A stretch of 64,000 bases of DNA from Streptomyces phaeolivaceus (GCF_009184865.1 NZ_CP045096.1:7936001-8000000); one strand, 5' to 3'; positions 8,372-15,801 are shown, counted from the first letter of the stretch. Program-made: numbers and translations. Notes: a model not told the origin generated them from the letters alone.

Positions 8372-9286
8372 TCAACTTCCCCAGCCCGTCGGGCCGAGCA
8401 GGTTGTTGTTGCGTACCTTGACGCGGTCCGGGACCCCCGCGTTGTAGGCGGCGACGAAGTCCACGCCCACCTCGTCCTCGGCGCCCGTCTCGTCCATCAC
8501 GCGCAGCACGGTGAACCAGGAGTTGAGCAGGCCGTCGAAGTGCACGATGCACCAGGTCAGTTCGACGGTCATCGCGTTGACCCAGGCCTCCAGGTAGGCC
8601 TCCGTCCCGGTGCCCGGCACCTCCGCGAGCGGCCCCTTGGCGATGTTCTCCGCGGCCACGCCCCGCAGCACCTCGCGCAGTTCGGCGAACTGCCGGTCGG
8701 TGACCGAGTGCGGGTCCCGCTGGATCGCCTCCGCCAGCCGCAGGCAGTGCTGCTGCGGCACCGTGTACAGGGGCTCGGTGACCCCCTCCCACGTGAAGGT
8801 CCGGTCCTCCCAGTCCGGGCGCCCCGCCGAGTCCACCAGCCGCAGCAGCATCTCCTCGGCGCGCGCCGCCCGCTGCGCCGGGTCCCCATGGGGCAGTTGG
8901 CCGCTCAGCAGTCCGTAGCCGATGAAGCTGTGGTGGGTGAGGGAGTACCGGCTGCGGTTGAGCAGGCTCACCAGGTTGATGACCAGCTCTTTCGTCATCC
9001 GGTCCACGAAGCCGCCCTGCGGGAACAGGACGCTCTCCCCGGCCGGGTCCCCGGGAGGGCGGGGCGCGGGCGCGTACCGGGGCGCGTCGAAGATGAACGA
9101 GTTGGCGTACTCGACCTCGGTGAGGGCGAGGCCGGGCAGCCACGCCATCGTCCGGAACAGGTTGCTGGGAATGCCCCAGTCCCGGATCGATCTGTCGAGC
9201 TCGGTCCGGACCCGGGCCTCGGTCCGCCCGGCGGGCAGCACGGGCACCCGGGGGCCGGGGGCGGCGGGCGGGATCAGATCGGACAT
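8372..9286 (-). CDS. AhpD/carboxymuconolactone-decarboxylase-fold protein lacking redox cysteines
   Basis: This is a 304-residue, largely helical protein. The segment LLNRSRYSLTHHSFIGYGLL (residues ~109-128) aligns by eye with the signature of the AhpD/CMD/peroxidase-related family, NGCxYCxxHH. Both cysteines of that CxxC are serines here (Ser112 and Ser115), while the His pair after it is kept. The upstream MTKELVINLVSL helix and downstream LRLAEAIQRDP helices also fit the fold. Loss of the cysteine pair rules out the usual peroxiredoxin-reductase chemistry, so a non-redox or binding role is inferred. The start ATG at 9286 was preferred because AAGGAG lies ten bases upstream; a GTG lies four codons earlier. 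It sits between the MfnB-like gene (130 bases upstream) and the gene at 7240-8358 (13 bases downstream). Confidence 0.55.
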   Translation of the reverse strand: MSDLIPPAAPGPRVPVLPAGRTEARVRTELDRSIRDWGIPSNLFRTMAWLPGLALTEVEYANSFIFDAPRYAPAPRPPGDPAGESVLFPQGGFVDRMTKELVINLVSLLNRSRYSLTHHSFIGYGLLSGQLPHGDPAQRAARAEEMLLRLVDSAGRPDWEDRTFTWEGVTEPLYTVPQQHCLRLAEAIQRDPHSVTDRQFAELREVLRGVAAENIAKGPLAEVPGTGTEAYLEAWVNAMTVELTWCIVHFDGLLNSWFTVLRVMDETGAEDEVGVDFVAAYNAGVPDRVKVRNNNLLGPTGWGS

Positions 9287-9400
9287 GGGGGTCACGCTCC
9301 TTGTCGGCTCCAAGTGGGGACGCGTCGGCTGTCGGCCGGGCGGGGTCGGGGTGCAGGGGGGGCAGGTGAGGGCGGTCGGTCGAGGGGCGCGGTCGGGCCA

Positions 9401-9428
9401 GGTCAGCCGAACGGGGTCAGCCGAACGG
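9401..9428. repeat. 14-bp tandem duplication at the 3' end of the MfnB-like gene
   Basis: GGTCAGCCGAACGG occurs twice in direct tandem and the first nine bases of a third copy's start follow. On the minus strand the first complete copy supplies the Thr-Pro-Phe-Gly-stop end of the gene at 9417-10781; the second lies just after the stop codon. Confidence 0.85.
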
Positions 9429-10781
9429 GGTCAGGCGGCCGTAGCGGTCCGCCCAGTGGCCGGCGAGGCCCGGGAAGCGGTCCAGCACCTCCCGTACGGC
9501 CTCTCCGGAACGGGGCTTCATCTCCTGCGGGAGCCACAGGTGGCCGCCCTGCTCCGGCGGGACCAGTCCGCGGACCAGGCTCCGGACGATCACCCGGTCG
9601 CGCCGGGAGTCCTCGCCCTCGCCCTCGGGCCGGTGCGGGTTCTGGGCCACGGCCGAGGCGGCGCCCCGGGTGGAGATCTGGTCGACCTCCGGGACCAGCC
9701 GCCAGAGCTGCTGGGCCTGGTGACTGGTGACGGAACCCGCGAGGTTGGCCTCGATGCCCCGGTGGTGGCAGTAGGCGACGAAGAACCGGATGTCGTCGAG
9801 GCTGAGGATGCCCCGCCGCCGCAGACCGGTCGTCTCGTCCACGTCCAGGGAGTTGAAGTCGACCATGTCCGGGCTGCGTTCGGTGGCGACGAGACCGACC
9901 CGGGCGACCTTCAGCAGCACGCTGGTGTCGAGCATCATCGCGCCCGCGCCGGCCCGTACGGTCGCGTCGACCATCCGGGCGATCGCCTCGCGGTCGGTGC
10001 GACGGGCGGAGGGGTCGCCCGTGATGCCGTAACGGGCGTGCGGGAACAGCTCGTTGAGGGCGACCGTGGTGTGCCGGGTGCCCTCGGGCAGGACACCATG
10101 GTCGATCAGCGACTCCAGGTCCACCTGACCGGGGTCGGTGAACAGCAGCCTGCCGTCCTCGTCCCGCAGCGTCCCCGCCACATATCCGGTGAGGTCGAAT
10201 CCGTGTTCGGTGCCGGGCGCGCAGGGGTGGAACTCGCGCAGGCCCACCAGGGCCCGGCGGATCGCGTCCACCGAGCGGCGCTCCTCCCACAGATCGAGGT
10301 CCTGGGCGAACAGCACCGACATCACCTGGGTGTGCGAGAAGCCCTCGGTGCGCCGCAGGGTCTGCACGCACTCGCGCAGCACCTCGGTGAGCAGGCCGGT
10401 CTCCATGCCGTCCAGGCCCACCTTCACGATGCCGCAGGGGTGCACCCGGGTCCCCATGGACACCGCCACCCCGAGCGCGGCCTGCGAGGCCTTGCCGGCG
10501 ATCTCGTACGCGGACTTCTGGATCGCCGCCCCGGTGCCGGAACGGTCGAAGAGCAGCTGGTCCTCGCCGATGTTGGTGGAGAGCTGGACCTCCAGATCGC
10601 GCCGGAAGCCGAGGACCGCGTCGCTGACCGCCATGATCTGCTGCGGCTTGATATTGCCGAGGGCGCTGCGCGGATCCTCGCTGTCGATGATTCTGCCGCC
10701 CCCGAGCACGGCCTCGCGCGCCTCTTGCGGATTGAAGACACTGACGAGCAGTTTGCGGTTCATCGTCCGGTCATCGGTCAT
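9417..10781 (-). CDS. Divergent, enlarged MfnB/DUF556-like TIM-barrel protein
   Basis: This is a 454-residue protein and the first gene of the leftward operon. Its N-terminus (LLVSVFNPQEAREAV, GGGRIIDSEDPRSALG), middle (VKVGLDGME) and C-terminal third (AGAGAMMLDTS, IRFFVAYCHHRGIEANLAGSV, ISTRGAAS) follow in order the landmarks of MfnB. That enzyme makes (5-formylfuran-3-yl)methyl phosphate from glyceraldehyde-3-phosphate for methanofuran. MfnB is only ~235 residues; here about 150 extra residues are inserted between the VGLDG and MLDT landmarks. The Schiff-base Lys27 of MfnB (from memory) corresponds to Glu35, and the Lys after the LDT motif is not in register, while the Lys of KVGL is kept. 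A related but changed aldolase-type reaction is inferred. The start ATG at 10781 was chosen; an in-frame ATG at 10763 is possible. One copy of the 16-bp element lies ~155 bases upstream. Confidence 0.55.
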   Translation of the reverse strand: MTDDRTMNRKLLVSVFNPQEAREAVLGGGRIIDSEDPRSALGNIKPQQIMAVSDAVLGFRRDLEVQLSTNIGEDQLLFDRSGTGAAIQKSAYEIAGKASQAALGVAVSMGTRVHPCGIVKVGLDGMETGLLTEVLRECVQTLRRTEGFSHTQVMSVLFAQDLDLWEERRSVDAIRRALVGLREFHPCAPGTEHGFDLTGYVAGTLRDEDGRLLFTDPGQVDLESLIDHGVLPEGTRHTTVALNELFPHARYGITGDPSARRTDREAIARMVDATVRAGAGAMMLDTSVLLKVARVGLVATERSPDMVDFNSLDVDETTGLRRRGILSLDDIRFFVAYCHHRGIEANLAGSVTSHQAQQLWRLVPEVDQISTRGAASAVAQNPHRPEGEGEDSRRDRVIVRSLVRGLVPPEQGGHLWLPQEMKPRSGEAVREVLDRFPGLAGHWADRYGRLTPFG

Positions 10782-10910
10782 GAGAAACCCCGGTATCGGA
10801 TTGCCGGTACAGGTGCGTGCGCACCATACGGACTCGCACTGATATGCCATTTCCGGCCCATGGGTCGTCCCGTGGGGCAGGCGGTTCATTCGCCGTCCGC
10901 GGTGGCCATT

Positions 10911-10953
10911 CGAATGTCGCAGTACGGGGCGCGCCGTGTCCAATAGATTCGTT
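10911..10953 (-). promoter_or_regulatory. Left copy of a two-part element facing the MfnB-like operon
   Basis: On the minus strand AACGAATCTATTGGAC (10953-10938) is followed after 17 bases by GCGACATTCG (10920-10911). The same arrangement in the opposite orientation is found at 12192-12235. The first part lies 15 bases before the lysR start codon, and the whole element points toward the MfnB-like gene. It may be the LysR operator or an activator-dependent promoter; TTGGAC would be in -35 position, but no TAnnnT hexamer is evident at -10. Confidence 0.6.
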
Positions 10954-10967
10954 GATAACCTCTCGGC

Positions 10968-11951
10968 ATGGATGTGGATCTGCGCTTGCTGCGATCATTC
11001 GTCGCGGTCGCGGAAGAACTTCACTTCACCCGCGCGGCGCAGCGCCTGCACATTACGCAGCCCGCGCTTTCCAAACAGATCGAACAGCTGGAGCGAAGCC
11101 TTCGGCTGCCGTTGCTGAAGCGGTCCAGCCGTTCCGTGACCCTGACGGCCGCGGGCCGCGCGCTGCTGCCCGGGGTGCGCCGGATCCTCGCCGACTGGCA
11201 GGGCGTGGTCGGCGCGGCCCAGGAGGCGGCGGCCACGGAGGAGCGGACGCTGCGGGTCGGGTTCATCGCCAACGCGGCCAGCGAACTCACCCCCCGGATC
11301 CTCGCGACCTTCGGCATGATCCGCCCGGACTGGCGGGTCGTGATGACCCAGGCACCGTGGATCGACCCCACCGCCGGGCTGGCGGGCGGTGACGTGGATG
11401 TGGCGCTGGTGCGGCTGCCGCTGCCGCACGGGCCGTCGAGCATCCGTACGCGGGTGCTGCTGACCGAGGACCGCTGGGTGCTGATGGCGGCCGGGCATCC
11501 GCTGGCCGGGCAGGACGTCGTGCGCTTCGAACAGCTGCTGGACGAGCCGTTCGTCGCCGTGCCGGTGGAGTCCGGTGTCTGGCGCGACTTCTGGCTGGCG
11601 CTCGACCACCGGGACGGCCATCCCGTGGTCATCGGGGCGGAGGTGAACAGCACGGACGAGTGGATGGAGGCCATCGCCAACAACTTCGGGGTCTGTCTGA
11701 CGGGCGCCTCGACCGCGCGGTTCTATCCCCGCCCCGGTGTCGTCTGCCGCCCGATCGACAAGATCACGCCCACCGAGGTCGCCGTGGCCTGGCGCGCGGC
11801 CGACAACCGCCAGGTGGTGGCCGACTTCGTCACGGCCTGCTCGGAGACGGTGGCGGGGGCGGAGCAGAGCGGGGAGCAGGGTGGGGAGCAGGGTGGGGAG
11901 TCCGGGTCCGGTGGCGAGCCGGGCGCGGGGGGCGCAGAGGTCGGAAGGTGA
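10968..11951 (+). CDS. LysR-family transcriptional regulator
   Basis: This is a 327-residue LTTR. The winged helix-turn-helix is at the N-terminus (residues ~2-60: LRLLRSFVAVAEELHFTRAA, then LHITQPALSKQIEQLE). The effector-binding domain begins near LRVGFIANAASEL (~93) and ends around residue 295. The last ~30 residues are a Gly/Glu/Gln repeat tail. It is transcribed divergently from the MfnB-like operon and is followed in the same direction by the Gfo/Idh-DegT pair. Copies of a 16-bp element flank it on both sides, so it is likely to control both operons and itself. The effector is unknown. Confidence 0.92.
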   Translation: MDVDLRLLRSFVAVAEELHFTRAAQRLHITQPALSKQIEQLERSLRLPLLKRSSRSVTLTAAGRALLPGVRRILADWQGVVGAAQEAAATEERTLRVGFIANAASELTPRILATFGMIRPDWRVVMTQAPWIDPTAGLAGGDVDVALVRLPLPHGPSSIRTRVLLTEDRWVLMAAGHPLAGQDVVRFEQLLDEPFVAVPVESGVWRDFWLALDHRDGHPVVIGAEVNSTDEWMEAIANNFGVCLTGASTARFYPRPGVVCRPIDKITPTEVAVAWRAADNRQVVADFVTACSETVAGAEQSGEQGGEQGGESGSGGEPGAGGAEVGR

Positions 11952-12011
11952 CCGAGCGGTCGCCGAGCGGTCGCCGAGTGGTGGCTGAGCGGTGGCGGAG
12001 CGGTGGCGGAG
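11952..12011. repeat. 11-bp tandem repeats immediately after lysR
   Basis: The unit CCGAGCGGTCG occurs five times with drift (third to fifth units read CCGAGTGGTGG, CTGAGCGGTGG, CGGAGCGGTGG), starting at the base after the lysR stop codon, with a partial sixth copy. A period of 11 is close to one helical turn. The rest of the 368-base gap to 12320 holds several GGTGAATC motifs (12023, 12084, 12097 and inverted at 12063) and the right copy of the two-part element. I see no gene in it. Confidence 0.75.
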
Positions 12012-12191
12012 CTGACTTCGGCGGTGAATCCGGAATGCGCCGGTCCGTCGAATCGGCTCTCGAATTCACCGGCTGAATCGCGCGGTGAATCCCCGGGGTG
12101 AATCACCCGGCGAACCCTCTTCCGGGAAACGTGCGGAATGGTTTCTCCTTGGTCGGCGCCGACTCGACGGCAAACATTCCATCCCGGCATG

Positions 12192-12235
12192 AACGAATCT
12201 ATTGGACGCTGTCGGTTCGACGTTGCGAGCATTCG
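12192..12235 (+). promoter_or_regulatory. Right copy of the two-part element facing the Gfo/Idh-DegT operon
   Basis: AACGAATCTATTGGAC at 12192-12207 is identical over 16 bases to the inverted left copy at 10938-10953. After exactly 17 bases GCGAGCATTCG follows (12225-12235), one base longer than the GCGACATTCG of the left copy. It points toward the gene starting at 12320, 85 bases downstream. The paired, outward-facing arrangement around lysR is the main evidence that the two operons share a regulator. Confidence 0.6.
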
Positions 12236-12312
12236 GAGGGAAGGACCAGCCACCCGGCCGGGCTACCGGACCACCGGGCCCATGGTCTCCGGCCGCCACA
12301 TCGCTGAAGGGT

Positions 12313-12328
12313 ATTCACCGTGGTGAAT
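12313..12328. promoter_or_regulatory. Perfect 7-2-7 palindrome over the start codon of the Gfo/Idh gene
   Basis: ATTCACC, two bases, GGTGAAT spans the GTG start at 12320. It uses the same GGTGAAT core found four more times upstream (12023-12104). It may be an operator or an mRNA hairpin hiding the start codon; no further support is available. Confidence 0.35.
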
Positions 12329-13813
12329 CTCCGCGCGGCCATTGTCGGCTGCGGACGTAGCGCTTCCGCCGCCCATGCCTCCGCCCATGCCGCCGACCCC
12401 CGCGTGCACCTGGCCGCCGTGGTCGACCCCGACCACGGCCGGGCCCGTGCCCTGGCCCGCCGGTTCGGGGTACGCGAGGTCTTCGCCTCCCTGGAGGAGA
12501 TGCTCGCCACGACGGACGTGGACCTCGTCAGCGTCTGCGTCCCGCCCCCTCTGTCCGCCCCGCTCACCAGGACCGCGCTCCGGGCCGGCTGCCATGTGCT
12601 GTGCGAGCCGCCCGTAGCCGCCGGTTCGGCGGACCTGGCCCGGATGGCGGAGATCGCCAAGGCCGAACACCGCGTCCTGACCCACGCCTTCCCCTACCGT
12701 CACCTCACCGAGACCCGCACCGCCCGCGGCATCGTCGACGCGGGTGAGATCGGCGAGATCCACGAGGTCCAACTCGTGGCACGGGGGTGTGGTGAGGTGG
12801 TGGGCGGGGAGTGGTGCGCCGATCGGGACCGGGGGCTCCGCGACGAGCGGGCCGAGGACGACGTCCGCGCCCGGTCCCGGAGCGCCGACGGCCTCCGTGA
12901 GCCGTCCGCCGCCGACGTGCACCCCCGCCGTCAGACCCCCGGCGGCTGTGGCCCCCTCACCGACATCGGCATCCACCTGCTCGACCTGGCCATGTGGATC
13001 ACCGGCTTCCCCGAACCCGTCGAAACGCTCTGGACCACTCCTGACCGGCCCCTCGGCCGAGGGGAGACGGCGGGGCGGGAGGGCGTTCGCGCCGAGGCCC
13101 AGGCGGCGCGGGCGCCAGGGCGGCCGGGGCGCCCCGAGGAGGGCACCGCCGCCGCGGACGCCAGGGCCGCCCGAGCCGTGGCGCACGCGGCCACCGGCCT
13201 CACCGCCGCCGACGGCAGGGGCCCGCTCGGGGACAGGGGCACCGCCCTCATCCGCTGCCGCGACGGCATGTCCCTGAGCCTCACCACGTCCCACGCCGCC
13301 TCGCACCTCCCCGCCTCGCACCACACCCCTTCGTACCCCGGCGCGCACGCCCCCTTGTACGCCACCCCGTACGCCACCTCGTACGCCACCTCGTACGCCA
13401 CCCCGTACGCCGCCGATCCGCCCGACGCGGAGGCCGTCCGGGTGCGGCTGGTCGGTGATCGGGGAGCGCTGGAGATCTTCCCGCTGCTGCTGTCCCACGC
13501 GAACCGGCCCGCCCCGCGCCACACCCGCCCGCCCCTGCCCGGCAACCCCTGGGACCTCCAACTCGCCCGCCGCAGGCAGATCGCCGCGTTCGTCGACGCC
13601 TGCCTCGGCCGAGGCCCCGCGCCCGTCACCACCGCCGAGGCCCTGCACGTCCAGGAGGTCGTCGACCGGCTGCGCCACGCGTCCCACGGCACCCCCGCGC
13701 CGGGAGAACCGGACGCACGGAGCCGGTCACGCGTCCCCGGACCGGCGGACCCGCACGACGCCGACGCCCCCACCACCGTCCACAACCCCGTCCAGGAGGC
13801 GAGCCGTGCCTGA
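12320..13813 (+). CDS. Gfo/Idh/MocA-family oxidoreductase homologue without EKP lysine
   Basis: This is a 497-residue protein. The N-terminal Rossmann fold is clear: AAIVGCGRSASAAHASA, VVDPDHGRARALARRFG, VDLVSVCVPP. The C-terminal domain keeps the D/H pair in GGCGPLTDIGIHLLDLAMW. The EKP motif that carries the catalytic lysine reads Glu96-Pro97-Pro98 (CEPPVA). The protein is ~120 residues longer than usual because of two low-complexity insertions (~165-205 and ~245-360); one contains four YATP/YATS repeats. The GTG start has GAAGGG eight to nine bases upstream. It overlaps the next gene by eight bases, so the two are translationally coupled. The pairing resembles RifL/RifK-type oxidoreductase/aminotransferase partners of AHBA or kanosamine pathways, but the substrate is unknown. 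Confidence 0.8.
   Translation: MVNLRAAIVGCGRSASAAHASAHAADPRVHLAAVVDPDHGRARALARRFGVREVFASLEEMLATTDVDLVSVCVPPPLSAPLTRTALRAGCHVLCEPPVAAGSADLARMAEIAKAEHRVLTHAFPYRHLTETRTARGIVDAGEIGEIHEVQLVARGCGEVVGGEWCADRDRGLRDERAEDDVRARSRSADGLREPSAADVHPRRQTPGGCGPLTDIGIHLLDLAMWITGFPEPVETLWTTPDRPLGRGETAGREGVRAEAQAARAPGRPGRPEEGTAAADARAARAVAHAATGLTAADGRGPLGDRGTALIRCRDGMSLSLTTSHAASHLPASHHTPSYPGAHAPLYATPYATSYATSYATPYAADPPDAEAVRVRLVGDRGALEIFPLLLSHANRPAPRHTRPPLPGNPWDLQLARRRQIAAFVDACLGRGPAPVTTAEALHVQEVVDRLRHASHGTPAPGEPDARSRSRVPGPADPHDADAPTTVHNPVQEASRA
13358..13414. repeat. 12-bp tandem repeats encoding YATP/YATS
   Basis: The unit TACGCCACC(C/T)CG is repeated four times and begins a fifth, in frame within the oxidoreductase-like gene. 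It encodes Tyr-Ala-Thr-Pro/Ser units in a probable surface loop. Confidence 0.9.
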
Positions 13814-15080
13814 GACCAACCTCGCGCTCCTCGGCGGTGACCCGGTGGTCGCCGAACCCCCCAGCTGGCCGCAGCGCGGACCGCTGGAGGCCCGCATGCT
13901 GCGCGAAGTCCTCGACGACGGCCAGTGGTCGCTGCACGGCGGCACCCGCTGCACCCGCTTCGAGTCCCGCTTCGCCGCGCTCCAGGGCCTCGGCCGCGTC
14001 CTGACCGTCAGCAACGGCACCACCGCCCTGCAACTCGCCTGCGAGGCCCTCGGCCTGGGCCCCGGCGACGAGGTCATCGTCCCCGGCCTCACCCGCCCGG
14101 GTACGGCCGGAGCGGTCCTGGACGCGAACGCCGTACCCGTCCTCGTCGACGTGGACCCCGACACCTGGTGCCTGGACCCGGCCGCCGTGGAGGCCGCCGT
14201 GACGGAGCGGACGCGCGCGGTCGTCGCCGTCCACCTCTACGGGACCATGCCCGACCTCATGGCCCTGGCCGCCCTCGCCGCCCGATACGGCCTCGCCCTG
14301 ATCGAGGACTGCGCCCACGCGCCCGGCGCGCGCTGGGAGCGGTACGGCGCCGGCTCGGTCGGCACCCTGTCCTGCTTCAGCTTCGGGATGAGCAGCACGC
14401 TCACCGCCGGTGAGGGCGGCTGCGTGGCCACCGCCGACCCCCTGCTCGCGGGCCGTCTGTCCGGCCTCCGCGACCGAGGACGCCCACCGGCGGGCTCACC
14501 GTCCGGCTGGCGGCCCCTCCAGGGCGGCAACCACCGGATGACCGAGTGGCAGGCGGCGATCCTGCTCGCCCAGTGCGAACGGTTCGCGGAACAACGCGAA
14601 CGACGGGAGACGGTCACCCGCCGCTGGCGCGAGGCGGCGCTCGCCTCCGGCTTCCTGCGCCCCGCCCGCCTGCTCCCCGAGGTCGAACGACCACCCGGAC
14701 AGGCCCTCGCCCTGTCGTACGTCCCCGACACGGACCTCCTGCGCGACCTCCCCGTGGCGATCGTCCGAGCCGCCCTCGCCGCCGAACTCCGCGTCCCCGT
14801 CGACGCCTGCTACCGCCCCCTCGACACCTCGCCCGCCTATCTCCCGCACAGCAAGCCCCGGCACCGTCTCTCCCAGGAGTACTGGGAGGCCATCGACCCC
14901 GGCCGGGCCCGACTCCCGCACTGCGCCCGCCTGTACGACTCCTCCGTGGTCCTCCCGCACACCGCGATGCTCCGCCCCGGCGCCGAGGACCACTTCCCCC
15001 AGGCACTGGACCGACTGGCCTGCCACGCCGACCAACTGCGCGACCGGGCCGCCGCCGACCGCCGCAAGGCGGCAGCGTGA
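13806..15080 (+). CDS. DegT/DnrJ/EryC1-type aminotransferase fold with Ser in place of the PLP lysine
   Basis: This is a 424-residue member of the sugar-aminotransferase/AHBA-synthase family. Landmarks: LTVSNGTTALQLACEALG (cofactor phosphate loop), GDEVIVPGLT, VDVDPDTWCLD, VVAVHLYGTMPD, LIEDCAHAPGARW (the Asp that binds the pyridine nitrogen is kept). The internal aldimine motif, normally FSFxxSKxLTxGEGG, reads FSFGMSSTLTAGEGG, so the lysine position is Ser197. It cannot form the normal internal aldimine. Members with His at this site act as PMP-dependent dehydratases (ColD, E1), but Ser is unusual. The GTG start at 13806 has AGGAGG seven bases upstream and overlaps the preceding gene by eight bases. 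A partnership with the oxidoreductase-like protein is inferred. Confidence 0.85.
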   Translation: MPETNLALLGGDPVVAEPPSWPQRGPLEARMLREVLDDGQWSLHGGTRCTRFESRFAALQGLGRVLTVSNGTTALQLACEALGLGPGDEVIVPGLTRPGTAGAVLDANAVPVLVDVDPDTWCLDPAAVEAAVTERTRAVVAVHLYGTMPDLMALAALAARYGLALIEDCAHAPGARWERYGAGSVGTLSCFSFGMSSTLTAGEGGCVATADPLLAGRLSGLRDRGRPPAGSPSGWRPLQGGNHRMTEWQAAILLAQCERFAEQRERRETVTRRWREAALASGFLRPARLLPEVERPPGQALALSYVPDTDLLRDLPVAIVRAALAAELRVPVDACYRPLDTSPAYLPHSKPRHRLSQEYWEAIDPGRARLPHCARLYDSSVVLPHTAMLRPGAEDHFPQALDRLACHADQLRDRAAADRRKAAA

Positions 15081-15111
15081 CATCCGTCCCCGACATCGAC
15101 CACGGCCACGC

Positions 15112-15801
15112 TCACCGCCCGCCGTACGAACTACTCATCTCGTCGTACAACGCCTTGGCCTTGTCGCCCAACCGAGGTCCCGCGAGCCAGGTGCCGTCGG
15201 CCGGGCCGATCGACGTGTTCGACACGAGCAGGGGCTCCGTACCGACCATGCGGAACCAGCCGCCGCCGGACGAACCACCGGTCATGGTGCAGCCGATGCG
15301 GTACATCGTCGGCAGGGACGGATCGAGCGAGAACCGCCCCGGCCTGTCGACGCACCGGAACATGGCCAGCCCGTCGTACGGCGGCGCGGCCGGATACCCC
15401 CAGGCACCCATCGCCCCGGCCTCGGCCGCGGACGGCGCGGAGAAGTCCACGTCCAGGGCCGCCCCGACCGTCTCCTCCAGGGACCCGTCGCCCGACTCGG
15501 GCCGCACACGCAGCAGCGCGTAGTCGTACGGGGCACCCGCGCCGCCCGTCCACTCGCCGACATCGATGCCGTGCTCCCGGAGCCGGTCGGCGAGGACGTC
15601 GGGAATCCCGTCACCGTCGCTGTCGGAGGTGCGGGACGCGGCGGAACCGGCCTTGTCGCCCGCGCCTCCGTCCTCCGCCGAGTCACAGGCCGCCGCCGTC
15701 AGCGCCAGCGCCGCCACGACTCCGGTGACGGCGAGCAGCCGTAGCCGCCGATGCCGTCGGTGCGGCTGAGGTCGTCGATGCCGCCGATGTGAGAAACGCA
15801 T
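15112..15801 (-). CDS. Shortened secreted trypsin-like lipoprotein, probably protease-inactive
   Basis: This 229-residue protein begins with a basic, His/Arg-rich stretch and a hydrophobic segment ending in the lipobox LTAAAC, so it should be an exported lipoprotein. The mature part starts with a DSDGDGIPD calcium-loop-like motif. It then matches the neighbouring protease (15928-17160) from APYDYALL to the C-terminus, including TMTGGSSGGGW with the serine nucleophile. Compared with the neighbour it lacks about 170 residues between EHGID-GEW and APYDY, including the TAGHC segment with the catalytic His. Asp and Ser remain but His is gone, so it is predicted to be a pseudoprotease. The reading frame is open throughout. 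Confidence 0.85.
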   Translation of the reverse strand: MRFSHRRHRRPQPHRRHRRLRLLAVTGVVAALALTAAACDSAEDGGAGDKAGSAASRTSDSDGDGIPDVLADRLREHGIDVGEWTGGAGAPYDYALLRVRPESGDGSLEETVGAALDVDFSAPSAAEAGAMGAWGYPAAPPYDGLAMFRCVDRPGRFSLDPSLPTMYRIGCTMTGGSSGGGWFRMVGTEPLLVSNTSIGPADGTWLAGPRLGDKAKALYDEMSSSYGGR

